Below are positions 11,672 to 22,528 of a stretch of DNA of 64,000 nucleotides, piece by piece (the stretch's first letter is position 1; each line of letters begins with the position of its first letter). Location: contig CM022301.1 in NCBI GenBank assembly GCA_011799875.1, positions 10,435,570 through 10,499,569 of the forward strand, written 5' to 3'. The notes beneath the pieces were generated by a model. The model was not told the DNA's origin and made no database searches. It was given only the letters and a program-made list of their open reading frames with translations. The translations under genes were made by a program, and so were the position numbers. This stretch comes from Thinopyrum elongatum. Its lineage: Eukaryota > Streptophyta > Magnoliopsida > Poales > Poaceae.

Positions 11672-12090
11672 ATGATGGCCACAAGTGGATACGTATTTAC
11701 ACTTGGATGTGGCGCTGTTTCTTGGAAGTCTTGCAAGAAGACTATCTTAATGAAGTCGACAATGGAAGCAGAACTCACAGCATTAGACACATCTGGTGTC
11801 AAAGCAGAATGGCTTCAAGATCTTTTGATGGACTTGCCAATGGTTGAAAAGCCAGTTCCCGCTATCCTTTTGAACTGTGACAATCAGACAGTTATTATCA
11901 AGGCAAAGAGTTCAAGCACAACATGCAATCCACAAAGCACATAAGAAGGAGATTTAAATCTGTCAGATACTTAAGAGATTTCGGAGTGATAGCTCTGCAT
12001 TATATCTAGTCAGCTAAGAATCTGGCAGATCCCTTCACTAAAGGGCTATCACGTGTTGTGATAGACAGTGCATCGATGGAGATGGGTATG
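11672..12090 (+). pseudogene. RNase H C-terminal part of Copia element B
   Basis: Reads [19 protein letters not shown], then MEAELTALD and [10 protein letters not shown], the Copia RNase H active-site blocks. A frameshift near 11920 leads to [10 protein letters not shown] and NLADPFTKGL, the conserved end of Copia pol. An in-frame stop (TAG) lies near 12007. The upstream half (SEANWISDADEM) is at about 9970-10016, left of the inserted solo LTR. Confidence 0.82.
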
Positions 12091-12764
12091 TGACCAACAT
12101 GAGTTGCCATGGTGGTTACCCAACCTATGTGATCTGAGATCCCGTGAAGTTGGACCTAGGAAAACAGGGTACTGGTAACTGAGGAGAGTAATCTACTAAC
12201 CCACTCCGTCAGAGATGCAGTACTCTCGGAAACTATATGGTAGGTTGACTTTTGTCTTAATGTGTTATGAGGCTTGTATAAGCAAGATGCTATCCTACAG
12301 AGCAATCTTTGGAAGAACACACCTATATGAGCCCGACTGCTGGTCACAGTCTATGAGATAGGGTGATCTATAGTAAGCTCATGAATAGGCCAGGAGTGTG
12401 ACTAATATGCTCCACACGAGGGGTCAGCCTTCGGCAGCCCAGTACCGGTAAGACATTTGGTAAAACTTCTTTACGCTAAACTGATAATTCAAAGCATAGT
12501 CCATTGTTCATTTGTGAAGGAGTGTAGCTACTTGTTCTAGGTGGATGTTCAACCTTAACTAGTCTCCGCTGAAAATACTGGTATATCAAAACAGTGTTTA
12601 GAACAGAGGACAACACAATGGGCATTCGAGATCGGGTGGGGGATTCTTGAAATAGAGATGGGCTTTAGGCCCATGTAAAAATTTCATAAAAATCTCTAAG
12701 GGACCATGTAGGTGTCATGACAACGGATGTGGTGGGAAGTTTAGTACCACCCACTAGTGGAGGA
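12091..12764 (+). other. 3' non-coding region of Copia element B
   Basis: About 670 bases between the pol end and the 3' LTR. No ORF with a recognisable domain is seen. A purine-rich stretch (AGTGGAGGA) ends at 12764 beside the LTR and is the likely polypurine tract. Confidence 0.6.
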
Positions 12765-13629
12765 TGTTTTGGACCCCTTTAAAAGGGATCCTCTTCCACA
12801 TGCTATTGGAGCATGAGAAGACGAGTAGTTCCCGCATGCTCCTCCTCCGCTGCCCGCCTCGCCACGCCACGCCTTGCGTCGTGTGCATGCACGTGCGCAT
12901 CGTGTTTCATGAATGAGCCGAGCCGAGCTCACACCTATGTCATACATGCACTTAATATTTGCTGGTCAGGAACGGAGAGTCCATAACAGACGCACCACGA
13001 ATCTGAGACGTCAGATCGTGGACTGTTGCTGACTCAGACGTGGGTCCAGCCCACATCTCCCTACCCGATCGTGCCTATATATTGGAGGTGTCGGCATCCC
13101 TAGCCGGGACCAGAGATCAGATCACATCTGCCTCCTCGTGTACACCGCCTACCGTCGTTCCTCTCACTGCTGCTACCGCCGGCGATCCCATCTCGTCCAC
13201 CGCGTGCACGGTTGTACGGGTGAGCAGGCCTCCGGAACCCCGCCCTTTACGGTCCTGCATCGGGAGAAGGGTGATTAGGTTTTTGGGGAGCGTCTCCTAC
13301 GCGACTGCTCACCGCCGTTCGTCTACGTCCTCGTCGCCTTCGTCATCACCATGTCCACTAAAGCCGAAAAGCTCACTGCTGAGAAGAAGGCAGCCGAGGA
13401 GGCTGCCGCCGCCGCGACTGCAAACTGGCCAACTAGAGGGTATAACTCGTTTATCCAACTCCTGTTTATTACTGTTTTTACCTTGCTTGCTGTTTGCGTA
13501 GATGAATCTACTATTTGTGTAGCACTAGCATGCATGAGTAGATACCAGTACGACATTAATACTATCAACGCCATGTTTATGATTTACTTCTGGATTAAAT
13601 TAATCAAAAAATTGCTAATACACTCAACA
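12765..13629 (+). repeat. 3' LTR of Copia element B
   Basis: Starts TGTTTTGGACCCC after a purine-rich tract and ends CAACA at 13629. It shares TATA box, GC-rich leader and U-rich end with 6079-6578. It keeps the 209-base segment missing from the 5' LTR, including the ATG of the LTR-encoded ORF. Confidence 0.75.
13351..13440 (+). CDS. LTR-encoded putative Gag N-terminal exon (3' LTR copy)
   Basis: A short ORF begins at the ATG at 13351 in a CACCATG context and reads MSTKAEKLTAEKKAAEE followed by an alanine-rich run and ANWPTR. The end coincides with a possible splice donor (GAGG before GTATAAC). From memory, Gag proteins of related grass Copia elements start with a similar Lys/Glu/Ala segment before an ALKPAPF block, which in B lies just inside the internal region. 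In the 5' LTR the ATG is deleted. It is not expressed as a gene from the 3' LTR; its value is as the intact template of the LTR exon. Without splicing, the frame would run on as a meaningless tail to 13683. Confidence 0.4.
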
Positions 13630-14150
13630 AATTCCAATGTGAAGAACTTTCACTGTTCTATTTCCGATCATGTGAAGCCATGATCTCCGATTATTCTCTA
13701 CATAACAATGACACAATAGCTTTTCTATCTGATAGCTCGTGGTTTCCACTCGCCGACTATTTGCACTTGTTGACTTACTTCCGCTCTGTGACCACTCCAC
13801 CAGCTAGAGGACCATTTTTTTTCCACTTCCTCTAGATCAACTCAAAACTACAATGTCCAATCAACATCGCTCTGATACCACTTGTTAGAATTCCAAGTGT
13901 AGTCGATCGTACGAGAGGCTGAGGCCATTGCATAGCACCTTGACCACCGCGCTATGGCCGGTCTGGTCATTGCTGCCATGGTTCCCGAACCGTCCCTATT
14001 GTGATGTCACAGCCAGTCCGATCACCTCTGCCATGGGCTCCCGGGCCGTTCTCATCGTGATCTTGAGTCTAGCATACCAACTTCGCTTCATCTAGTCTAT
14101 TTTGGCTAACTCTCAGTGATGTGGCTATCTCCTCCTACAACCGATCTGGA
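13630..14150 (-). mobile_element. Fragment of minus-strand Copia element C (primer site and LTR end)
   Basis: On the minus strand TGGTATCAGAGC, the standard Copia primer site for initiator tRNA-Met, lies at 13869-13880. Two bases further right is an LTR end (plus strand TGTTAGAATTCC from 13883). Bases 13630-13868 would be the leader. Copia B ends at 13629, so B probably inserted in this leader. The right edge of the LTR is not clear; I place it near 14150 only approximately. Confidence 0.5.
13869..13880 (-). other. Primer binding site, initiator tRNA-Met, element C
   Basis: Minus strand reads TGGTATCAGAGC, an exact 12-base match to the usual Copia primer site, two bases from an LTR-like end. 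Confidence 0.7.
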
Positions 14151-14789
14151 ACTAAACTTAACACCTCTCACCAATAGTAAAAGGTAGCTAAAAATCCTTA
14201 AAAATAAAGGGTACACCCCATTTAAAAAGTTTACGATTTCCGATGTAGATCAACGGTTGAGATTAAAACATGCCCCTTTACATATCAAGGGTAGTATAGT
14301 AATATTAACAGAAAATAATATAACCATTAAAACAGCCAAAATCTAATCTTTATCAGAAAACGAATGAACCCAAATTTAATTCGTAAGCATTTGTTTCTTC
14401 CTCATAGTCTATACGTGTCCCTAAGACATGGGATTAATTGATACGTACGGAGAGAATGAAATAAAGTGTTATCTAATCTGGGTTAGTTCGTTGAACTAAA
14501 AGAATATAGGTTAATTAGTCCTATGACATGGAAATCTTGAAGTTAACTATGGTCTTTCAACACTGTCTGCCATGCGCCGGCGGCGGCGACAACGTCCGAT
14601 GCGAGAGTTCCTAGCACATATAGATTGAGCTAAATTAGATCCACACTATATATGGGCCTGTACGTGGGTAGGTGTGTAGAGATAGGGCCTAAATCCCCAT
14701 CTAATTGCAATTAATTTTCTAAAAAAAAACCTAATTGCAATTAATTTTAGCTAATCAACCATTGAACGAAAGTACCCTTTATAATTATT
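14151..14789. other. AT-rich stretch without recognised genes
   Basis: No convincing ORF or element ends. A short direct repeat, about 19 bases (CTAATTGCAATTAATTTT type), occurs twice near 14700-14750, separated by an A-run. The origin is unclear. Confidence 0.4.
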
Positions 14790-15000
14790 ATTTTTAGAGA
14801 AAGCATATATTACTTGGGCAAGCAAGGATACATCGTTTGAACTTACATCAACCAAAACATCCGGAGGCTCATTTTGCCTCACAATTGTGTTCGAGCCCTC
14901 CGCCTTACTAGCTAACACAACCGCGGTCATATTGGCTTCCCTAGGGTAATGACTAACGGAGACATAATCAAAATTACGGCATAAGAAAGTACATTATGTT
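14790..15000 (-). pseudogene. RNase H-like (RVT_3) C-terminal fragment
   Basis: An open minus-strand frame of about 70 codons reads VSHYPREANMTAVVLASKA followed by EPPDVLVDVSSNDVSLLAQ. The PREAN...LA block and the following EPP...NDV block are typical of the C-terminal end of plant LINE-associated or stand-alone RNase H-like domains. No start codon or upstream catalytic part is present. It faces away from the LINE on its right, so it is either part of another LINE or a separate fragment. The assignment rests on motif resemblance. Confidence 0.5.
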
Positions 15001-15009
15001 AATCCCTCC

Positions 15010-18000
15010 ACTGCACGCCGCCCATTCAAATTTGAATTGGAATGGTTACATCGGAATGGCTCTGCGGATATTATCAAGAATGTTTGGGAAAGGATTGCCG
15101 TTGGTCGAATGCCGAGTCAGAGATGGAATTTTAAAATTTGCGCCGCGTGGCAATTCCTAACTGAATGGGCAAAACACATCAGCAGATTATACAAAACAGA
15201 AAAACAACGTCTCTCCGCTATTATTGATGATCTTGATAAAATCACAGAGACTCGCACGCTATCCGCACAAGAGATTGATGTGAAAAATCAATCGAATGAG
15301 CATACAGCACGTCTTTTGCTAGAGGAGGAAATCAAGTGGTACCAGAGATCCAAAGCCCAGTTCATCTTGGAAAGTGGCAGTAACAGACGATATTTCCACA
15401 TGGTCGCCAACGGGTGCCACAGGAAAAAGTGTATTTACAGTCTCCAACGAGACAAGGGCCGGATCGAAGGATAGGAGGAGCTGAAAGAGTTTATCACAAA
15501 ATACTATAATCTCTGTTTGGGGCTCCGGACGAGGGACACATAACCCTCGATGAGTCCCCAACAGACAATATCACATAGGTTACGGCAGAAGGAAATGACA
15601 TCCACGCGGCACCTTTCTCGAAAGAGGAGGTCAAAGCTCCGGTGTTCCAAATGGAACACAACAAAGCTCCGGGCCCAGATGGCTTTCCCGTAGAGTTCTA
15701 TCAGAACTTCTGGGAGGTCATTAAGTCCGGCCTTATAGTGATGTTTAATTAGCTTCATGTCAGCCAACTTGACCTATCTATGCTTTATTTTGGTGAAATA
15801 GTTTTGTTGCCAAATACTAAGGAGGCTGAACGGATTCAGCAGTACAGACCAATTTGTCTCCTTAACGTCAGCTTCAAAATTTTCACCAAAGTAGCCACTA
15901 ATAGGCTCAACATGGTTGCCGACCATGTGGTTCGGCCATCTCAAACGGCTTTCATGCAAGGAAGAAATATCGTGAATGGATTAATCATCACGGGATACAC
16001 CAGAAAAACATGAGTGGGGGTAGTATTCAAACTTGACTTTTAAAAAGCCTATGACAAAGCCAAGTGGTATTTTCTCCAGCGGACCCTTAGAATGAAGGGC
16101 TTCTCAGAGAAATGGCGTGCGTGGGTCGATAATTTCGTTGCTGGAGGCAGTTTGGCTATAAAAGTCAATGATGATGCTGGCCACTACTTTCAGATGAAAA
16201 AAGAACTACTCTAGGGTGACCCATTATCTCCAATGTTATTCAACATTGTTGCAGACTTGTTGGCCATTCTGATTGAGTGTGCCAAACAGGACGGCCATAT
16301 TGCAGGGATAGTGCCACATCTTGTGGATGGGGGCCTCTCAATTCTGCAATACACCGTTGACACAATTGTTTTTATGGAACATGCCCTTGAAAAGGCTAGA
16401 AACTTGAAATTTTTGCTTTCAGCTTTTGAGCATATGTCAGGTCTTAAAATTAGTTTCCATAGAGTCGAATTGCTCTGTTTTGGAGAAGCCAATGAGGCGG
16501 CCGTGCAATACGGCAATTTGTTTGGTTGTGCTCAAGGCCCATTCCCGATTAGATATTTAGGAATTCTGATTCATTATTGACGCCTCACTAATGCGGAGTG
16601 GAAATATGTTGAAGACCGCTTAGAGAAACGCCTGAGTTGTTGGAAAGGCAAGTTGCTCTCGGTTGGAGGACAACTTGCCTTGATCAATTCCGTGCTCACA
16701 AACATAGTTCTCTATATGCTCTCAATTTTCCAACTACCAAAAGGGGTCCTGCAAAGGCTGAATTACTACAGATCCAGATTCTTCTGGCAAGGTGACAGCG
16801 AAAAGAAAAAATATAGGCTGACCAAATGGAGTGTGGTTTGTCCACCAAATGACCAGGGAGGACTTGGAATACAGGGTCTCCAAGTCAAAAACAATACCTT
16901 AGTTAGTAAATGGATGTACAAGCTTCTTACTAAGAAAGGTGTCTGGCCAACCCTCTTGCGCAAAAAGTATTTAGGCCCAAAAGTTGTGCCTCCGGCATGT
17001 TGAAAACTTGTGATTAACATTTCTAGGCAGGACTGATGGAGGCAAAGAAACATCTTTTTCGCGTCGGATACTTCGTGATCAAGGACGACTTTGAGATTCG
17101 CTTCTGGGAGGACAAGTGGCTGGGAAACGCTACTCTCCGGGAACAGTATCCGGCCTTGCACGGCATTGATCACAACAAGAATGATACTCTTGTGCAAATT
17201 CTGAGCTCCTCCTCACCGGATATATCTTTGAGGCTGGATTTGGTTGGTCCCCGTCTAGTGTTATAGCACCATCTTCTGGGTCGCTTGTATTCGATCCACC
17301 CAACGCAAGGCTGGGACGAGTTTCACTGGAATCTAACTCAAAATGGATCTTTCATCATCGACTCTATGTATCGGATGCTTTCGCACTTGGAGATTCCTGT
17401 GGACAATAACAAAAAAATATGGAAGTCGCACCGAGGTGTTGTGCTAACAAAGGACAACCTTACTCGCCGCAATTGGCTGGGAAGCAGAAAGTGTTCTTTT
17501 TGTCCTCAGGACGAGACAATTAAGCACCTCTTTTTTCAATGCAATTTTGCGCGTTCTACGTGGTCAGTCATCCAAATAGCGACAAATTTGTATCTGTTGA
17601 GAAGTGTTGCCAATATGTATGGTCACTAGCTCGACGACATACCTAACAAGTTTAGTACGCTAATAAAGATGGGAGCGTCTACCTTATTATGGTCGCTTTG
17701 ACTGCGTAGAAATGATATGTTTTTTAATGGTAAATTTTCATCTCCTTTGCAAGTTCTCTACCGCTATACGTTTTGGCTTCATACATGGTTTACGCTACAC
17801 CGAATGGGGTACGGATCACTATTCATGGCAGTGTGTACGCGATTGGAGCAAGTGACCAGGGAGGTTTTACCCCACATGGGTGGCGGCATAGTCTATGGAT
17901 AGGACCTCCACCTTCCACGCCATAGGCATAGTTTCGGTCTCATACGACTTTGTTGCCGACATGTGTTTCTTTTCCTACACTGTGTGTCAGTTCTTGTTGA

Positions 18001-18085
18001 CTGTGTGCACCCTAGTCATGAAGAGCCCAGGTGTATACTTGTATCCTCTTAATGCTACATTATAAGTTGATAAAAGCGCCCTTTA
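15010..18085 (+). mobile_element. 5'-truncated, decayed LINE (non-LTR retrotransposon)
   Basis: Contains the linker after the endonuclease, the reverse transcriptase and a C-terminal zinc-binding region, with no endonuclease domain upstream. The 3' end is estimated near 18085, after a TTATAAGTTGATAAAAG stretch like the 3' ends of cereal LINEs. Many stops and frameshifts show long inactivity. No target duplication was identified with confidence. Confidence 0.8.
15025..17905 (+). pseudogene. LINE reverse transcriptase ORF2 remnant
   Basis: In order: FELEWLHRNG linker (from about 15030); IKWYQRSKAQF and SNRRYFHMVANG (about 15330-15420); reverse transcriptase blocks YRPICLLNVSFKIFTKV (about 15842), SQTAFMQGRNI (about 15940), GDPLSPMLFNIVADLL (about 16216); then YTVD at 16350-16361 in place of the catalytic YADD. 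Later blocks include PIRYLGI, SCWKGKLLSVGGQLALI and RSRFFWQGD. The zf-RVT region (17285-17629) has CSFC and HLFFQC. The changed active site, several stops (15472, 16012, 16214, 16578, 17001) and frameshifts make it non-functional. Confidence 0.85.
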
Positions 18086-18267
18086 TAAATAAAATAAAGT
18101 ACATTCTTCGAAAATCACTGCCGCCGGGCCAATCGAGTTGCCCCCATTCTTCATCACCTCGATTACTTAAGCAAACTCCAAAATGGAAATGAGCAAATTC
18201 GAACACACATGTAAATAAACTTGATGAGGCTAGCACACACGCTAAGCATGCAGGTAGCAGTCGAGCT
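17906..18267. other. LINE 3' tail and gene 3' flank
   Basis: No coding potential beyond short ORFs. It holds the LINE 3' end (to about 18085) and the 3' flank of the minus-strand gene that ends at 18268. No clear AATAAA signal is seen on the minus strand within about 200 bases. Confidence 0.4.
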
Positions 18268-20858
18268 CTACACGCTTTCAGGAGACGTTGCAGCCTCAAA
18301 ATCTTCGATCGGGATGACGGTCCATGGCTTAACGACCGGCCTGGTTATGCCGGTGTGCGTGGCCAGTGCCCAGAGGACGGTGACGAACTCACCGCCATGC
18401 GCCAGCGCCTCCTTGTGCGCCTTCACGTGCACCTCACTGCTCGATGGCGCCACGTACACCATGAGCTCCGTCCAGAAGTCGGCCAGTAGCTCCCACACAC
18501 GCGCGTCATGCTCATTAGCCCTGTGGATCAGCTTCCTCCCCAACTTTGCTCCCTTCTGCACCGTCGTCGGCTCCTGCTGTCCGCTGATCACCTGCTCCAC
18601 CACCATCGTCGCATGCTTCCGTCTGCCTATCTCCATCAGCTTTTTATACCGGGTGCCCTGCCGCGACAGGCGGTACCTCCAACAGCCCCCTAGCTCCTTT
18701 TTCAACTCCTCCACCATGTCCTTGTACGTGCGCTCCGTCCCGTCCTTATCTTCGGGGAGCAGCTCTGGATAAAAGGCCACCAAGTAAGCGCAGTACTTGG
18801 ACAACGTCGTCGCCACCTTGCGATGAGTTCCCATCAGTGCCTTCTTCTGCAGCGGGTACCTCACCTCCAAGAGGCTGGTGGCGATGTGACAGATGAGGAT
18901 GACCTCGGCTCCGCTCTTGTTCTCGCACGCCGATGCCAGCAGGGTGCGATACTGGCTGTGCTTGCCCGACTGCAGTATGGACCAGCCATTAGTGAGAGGA
19001 GCAGCGTGGCCATGGCCGGCATGTCCATCAATGTGAGTAACCAGGTAGTCCAAGATGGACTTCTTCACTTCGTTTGGTACTGCCTTGGTAGGCAGCGTCA
19101 GGGACAACTGGCTGAACCACAGCACGGAGAACTGCTTGAAGCAGAGGTTGCGGTGGCTTAACTTGCTCCGCACCCACAGGATGCAGTGGATGACCCTTCT
19201 TAAGCCGCGGCTCTCGCGCCACTGGCGCTTGGCGGTGTATTGGCAGAGTAGCGACACCATGAGCCAGTTGGAGAGGATGACGACAAGGTACTCCCAGACT
19301 TGCTCATAGAGGAAGGAGAGCAAGAGCAGGATTGTGGTGCTTAGATCGATAGTGGCGAAGAGCACCTCCGGGGAATGGGCAATTCTCCTCAGGAGGCATC
19401 CGGCCAACGTCATGGCGCCGGTTGATATGATGTAATTGTCAGCCTTGATGCTCTTGAGCGCGTAGTGCACGTTCCCGTTGCCGCAGAGGATGAAGTTCAG
19501 GAAGCAGAAGGCCCATACTAAGATGGGAAATAGGATGTAGTTGGCCACAAAGAAGAAGGGGTTGGAAAGGACGACGGGTAGAACAGAGTGGTAGTACTCG
19601 CAGAGGAACTGGATCTCTTCATCGAACACTTGGAACAGTTCAGCTGCGAAGTCCGCACCTTGTAGCTCCTTGTCCAAACCATGGCGTTGTGCAGCCTCCA
19701 CACCTTGAAGCAGCTCCTTGTGCAGGCCTTTAAAGATGATGTTCTGGCAGTTGCGGGTTTCCACGCCGGTGATGGGGAGATCCTCGAACCTCCGGCGCAG
19801 CAGCTTGTAGAGTGCAAAGGAGAGGCAGATCCTTTTGAGTCTTGGGTCTTCCTGGAAGAGTCCGTCCTTCTCAGCGTCTGCGAGCCTCCAAATATCACCA
19901 ACTGTAATGGTGGCGGAGCCGGTGTTGGCGTCTGAGTCGGTGGTAGAGTCGCTGTCAGCGTCGGTGGTGACGGTGACGGCAGTGGTCTTCTTTAGTTCGA
20001 GGTGGTAGCCCTCCGGGCCAGCCTTCCTCTCCAGGTTTTCTTCTCCCATCACGGCGTACTTACACCTCATCAACAGCCCCGATCCCCCAATCTCGACCGG
20101 CTGCTGCTCTTCCTCCTGTAGCATCTGGGTCATGTATGAGTTGAGCAGCTGGGCGTTCTTGCCATAGGCAAATGAACGCTTGAGCAGCTCGTTAATGGCG
20201 ACCCTCTGCAGCAACTTGGCAGCCGTAAGCACCCATAAGGTGCCGTAGATTACCCTCTTGCCGGTGCTTTTGACGTTGTAGAAGACGGGTAGCCCAGCCA
20301 AACGATGCGGGCTGCGCGATCAATGGTGCCTGAGTACCACTGCATGCCCACGTTGACCAGGATCGCCTCCACCTTCTTGCGGAGGAGCTCCACAAGAAGC
20401 ATCCACATGAGGATCGTCCGGGCTCGCAGCGACAGCTCGGTGCCCAGCTGACTCGAACCAGCACCAGTCGTGGTGGTGGCATTTTCGTTCTTGGCCTCGG
20501 AGAAGAGGTACGACATGACGGGGAGGAAAAGCGAAAGCGAGGTGGAGAGGAAGAGACGGACGGTGGGGTTGAGGATGGCGCTCACGTCGGACAAGCGGCT
20601 GAAGAGGTTTAGGTTGAAGAAGAGCGCAGCGAGGATGAACATGACAACGCTTGTGGTCACCGTGATGAATTCATTGGTCTGGTCTGTGTAGGAGGAGGTG
20701 AGGTTGTGCACGTAGGGCTGTAGTGTGGCATTGCAGTATGATGGATCATAGCTGATGTTGAGGTTGCGCACATAGGGCAGTGTGGCATTGCTGTGACCCA
20801 TCTTGAGGAGACAACTGCGTGCAGTGCATGGATGCTCGCTTACTACAACTGGTTGCAT
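18268..20858 (-). CDS. DUF4220/DUF594-type plant membrane protein gene, one frameshift
   Basis: Two overlapping frames make one protein of about 840-860 residues. The N-terminal frame (20858-20290) has membrane segments such as FITVTTSVVMFILAALFF and LFLSTSLSLFLPVMSYLF, then LMWMLLVELLRKK. The second frame (from about 20290 to 18268) has further membrane segments (FFFVANYILFPILVWAFCF, TILLLLSFLYEQVWEYLVV), the HIATSLLEV block and a C-terminal DUF594-like block (LLADFWTELMVYVAPSS, GGEFVTVLWAL). This is the architecture of a large, single-exon, plant-specific family of unknown function. The frames meet near 20285-20292, implying a one-base indel or assembly error. The ATG at 20858 lies inside the TATA-like run; the ATG at 20801 is a better start. 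It is the only recognisable host gene here. Confidence 0.82.
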
Positions 20859-20869
20859 ATATATATACT
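20857..20869 (-). promoter_or_regulatory. TATA-like element of the DUF594 gene
   Basis: Minus-strand TATATATATA run overlapping the first ATG. Plant transcription usually starts about 25-35 bases downstream of a TATA box, which would be near 20825-20835, leaving the ATG at 20801 as the first usable start. Inference only. Confidence 0.4.
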
Positions 20870-20961
20870 ACACCGATCTCATAACGAAACGAGCACAGAA
20901 TCGCGTGCACGAGAATCCAACCAATATAAATTTTAAATCATAAAGTGAAAGCACCGACACA

Positions 20962-21015
20962 CATGTATATCTTTTTTCGGTCTCCCAGCATGTATATCTT
21001 TTTTCGGTCTCCCAG
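20962..21015. repeat. 27-base tandem duplication
   Basis: The unit starting CATGTATATC and ending GTCTCCCAG occurs twice in tandem (20962-20988, 20989-21015), with a truncated third start at 21016. It lies about 100 bases upstream of the DUF594 gene. Confidence 0.8.
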
Positions 21016-21151
21016 CATGTCTAGCTGGATTTTTTACTTTTAATTCTGAAAGCATGGCTAATTAAAGAGGAATTATGAGATAGCGCTCGACAGCCCTAAT
21101 GTTGTGGCGCACATGTATATATACACCGACATTGGATGACGATGGTCAGTA

Positions 21152-21387
21152 CTCCCTCAGTCCCATAATATATATAGCGTGCATTGGTTTTCTCAAAAGT
21201 CAAGCTTCATAAACTTTGACCATATTTATAGAGAAAATTAACTACATCTATGAAACCAAATATGATAAATCTAATAGTACTGATTTGTTATTCTAGATGT
21301 TAATAAATTTTTCTGGAATTATAGTCAAAGTTTACCAAGTTCGAGTTTGAAAAAATCTAATACACACTATATTATGGACGGAGGGAG
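21152..21387. mobile_element. Stowaway-type MITE, 236 bp
   Basis: Terminal inverted repeats CTCCCTCAGTCCCATAATAT and the complement near 21370-21387, flanked by TA at 21150-21151 and 21388-21389. Size, TIR and TA target are those of Tc1/mariner-derived Stowaway elements. No transposase; it depends on trans-acting transposase. Confidence 0.85.
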
Positions 21388-21389
21388 TA

Positions 21390-21890
21390 CAAATTTCTTA
21401 CAACAACCATATCTAGCATATGTGCACACTAACCACCTAACAACCTGATACAATCACAACACGCTATTGCTAACACGCCCCCTCAATGGCTCAATCACAA
21501 CCTCGGGACACTAGGTTGAGATTGGAACGTAAGCATGTGAACACATCCAATGCCAACGGTTTGATGAAAATATCTACAAGCTGATCTCTCGAGTGAATTA
21601 ATCTGATATCCAGGGCCTTCTGGGCAACATGCTCTCTTAACAAAATGGAAATCCACTTCTATGTGTTTAGTGTGAGCATGGAAGATTAGATTCGCCGAGA
21701 GGTAGGTTGCTCCAAGATTATCACACCATAAAATCGGAGCCTTTGACTGAACAACTCCCAACTCTAGCAGAACAGACTGTATCCAAACCAATTCCGCTGT
21801 TGCATTAGCAAGAGCCTTGTACTTAGATTTTGTACTCGACCTCGATACCATGGACTACTTACGAGCACTCCAAGAAACAAGGTTCGCGCC
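21390..21890 (-). pseudogene. Copia RNase H end, polypurine tract and LTR start (fragment)
   Basis: The minus strand reads GANLVSWSARK, a stop, [38 protein letters not shown] and [11 protein letters not shown], the Copia RNase H and pol end. The glutamate of the usual STESEY block reads lysine (STKSKY). Left of it, GAGGGGGCG followed by TGTTAGCAATAG near 21475 is a polypurine tract and LTR start. The LTR is cut at about 21390 beside the MITE, and everything upstream of RNase H is missing at about 21890. Confidence 0.72.
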
Positions 21891-22202
21891 ATTGTAGATC
21901 GGCGCTGCCGCCCTACCTCCTAGGGTTTCGCGGGAGGGAGAGAGGTCTTTGCTTGAAGTTGAGTCTTGACAGACTGGCCGCGCGGCGATAGTAGCACGCA
22001 CTGCTTTAACTGCTAAATGCTACGTGTGTACCTTTTTAATATAACATGCCAAAATAGATTTGTACCAGCGGGAGAGCCTCCCACCATATTTCTAGGAAAA
22101 TTAAATAGAACCTCTTATTTTAATTCAAACAAAGAATTATGCCTACTTTCTTTTTTGCGAGTGAAATTCCCAGCTTAATAAAAAAATAGAACAATTTATT
22201 CC
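21891..22202. other. Intergenic stretch, nothing recognised
   Basis: A GC-rich part (21891-22010) passes into AT-rich sequence. No ORF, terminal repeat or RNA gene is evident. Confidence 0.3.
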
Positions 22203-22219
22203 ATCTACCTGGATAATTT

Positions 22220-22528
22220 TTTTAACACAGTACAACGCAGACGCTCGTACATACGCAAATACACTCATTCCTCTGAACGCACGCAAGCACACCCTACCCC
22301 TATGAGCACCTCCGAGAGATTGAGCTGTCACATCATCTTGAGATTAACAAAGTCGCAATAGATGTCTTCGTAGTCGATGGGAACGTCTCCTCCCGCTGAA
22401 CGCACATCACGGGAAGGCCTGAAATAAATCCAGGAAAATGCGAGCACCTATGTCAAGTCTGGGACTTGAACTCTGGTGGGCAGGGGGTACCACTATCCTC
22501 GTAACCATCCAACCATAGGTTGGTTCGC
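22220..22528 (-). mobile_element. tRNA-derived SINE with 17-bp target duplication
   Basis: The minus strand starts with GGTTGGATGGTTACG, an A-box-like motif, followed by a B-box-like GTTCAAGTCCC, and ends in a run opposite TTTTTTTAACACAG. The 17-base sequence ATCTACCTGGATAATTT occurs exactly at 22203-22219 and 22529-22545, flanking the element. Internal Pol III boxes plus long perfect duplications are hallmarks of SINE retroposition by LINE machinery. It resembles a widespread Triticeae SINE-like repeat; I do not assign the family firmly. Confidence 0.72.

Larger units (their letters stand above)
6079..13629 (+). mobile_element. Decayed Copia LTR retrotransposon B
   Basis: A partial 5' LTR (6079-6578) and a 3' LTR (12765-13629) flank gag-pol remnants in the Copia order gag, protease, integrase, reverse transcriptase, RNase H. 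The 5' LTR is cut by insertion of element A. A minus-strand Copia solo LTR (10017-11671) splits the RNase H region. The coding region has many in-frame stops and lost catalytic residues, so the copy is inactive. The LTRs are unusual in carrying an ORF that appears to be the first Gag exon. I cannot name the family. Confidence 0.85.

Noticed and set aside
18221..18772. Plus-strand 183-codon ORF
   Set aside because: It is the antisense of the DUF594 gene and has no domain.
22220..22528. tRNA gene suggested by A- and B-box motifs
   Set aside because: No cloverleaf or anticodon arm can be formed; the long target duplications show it is a SINE.
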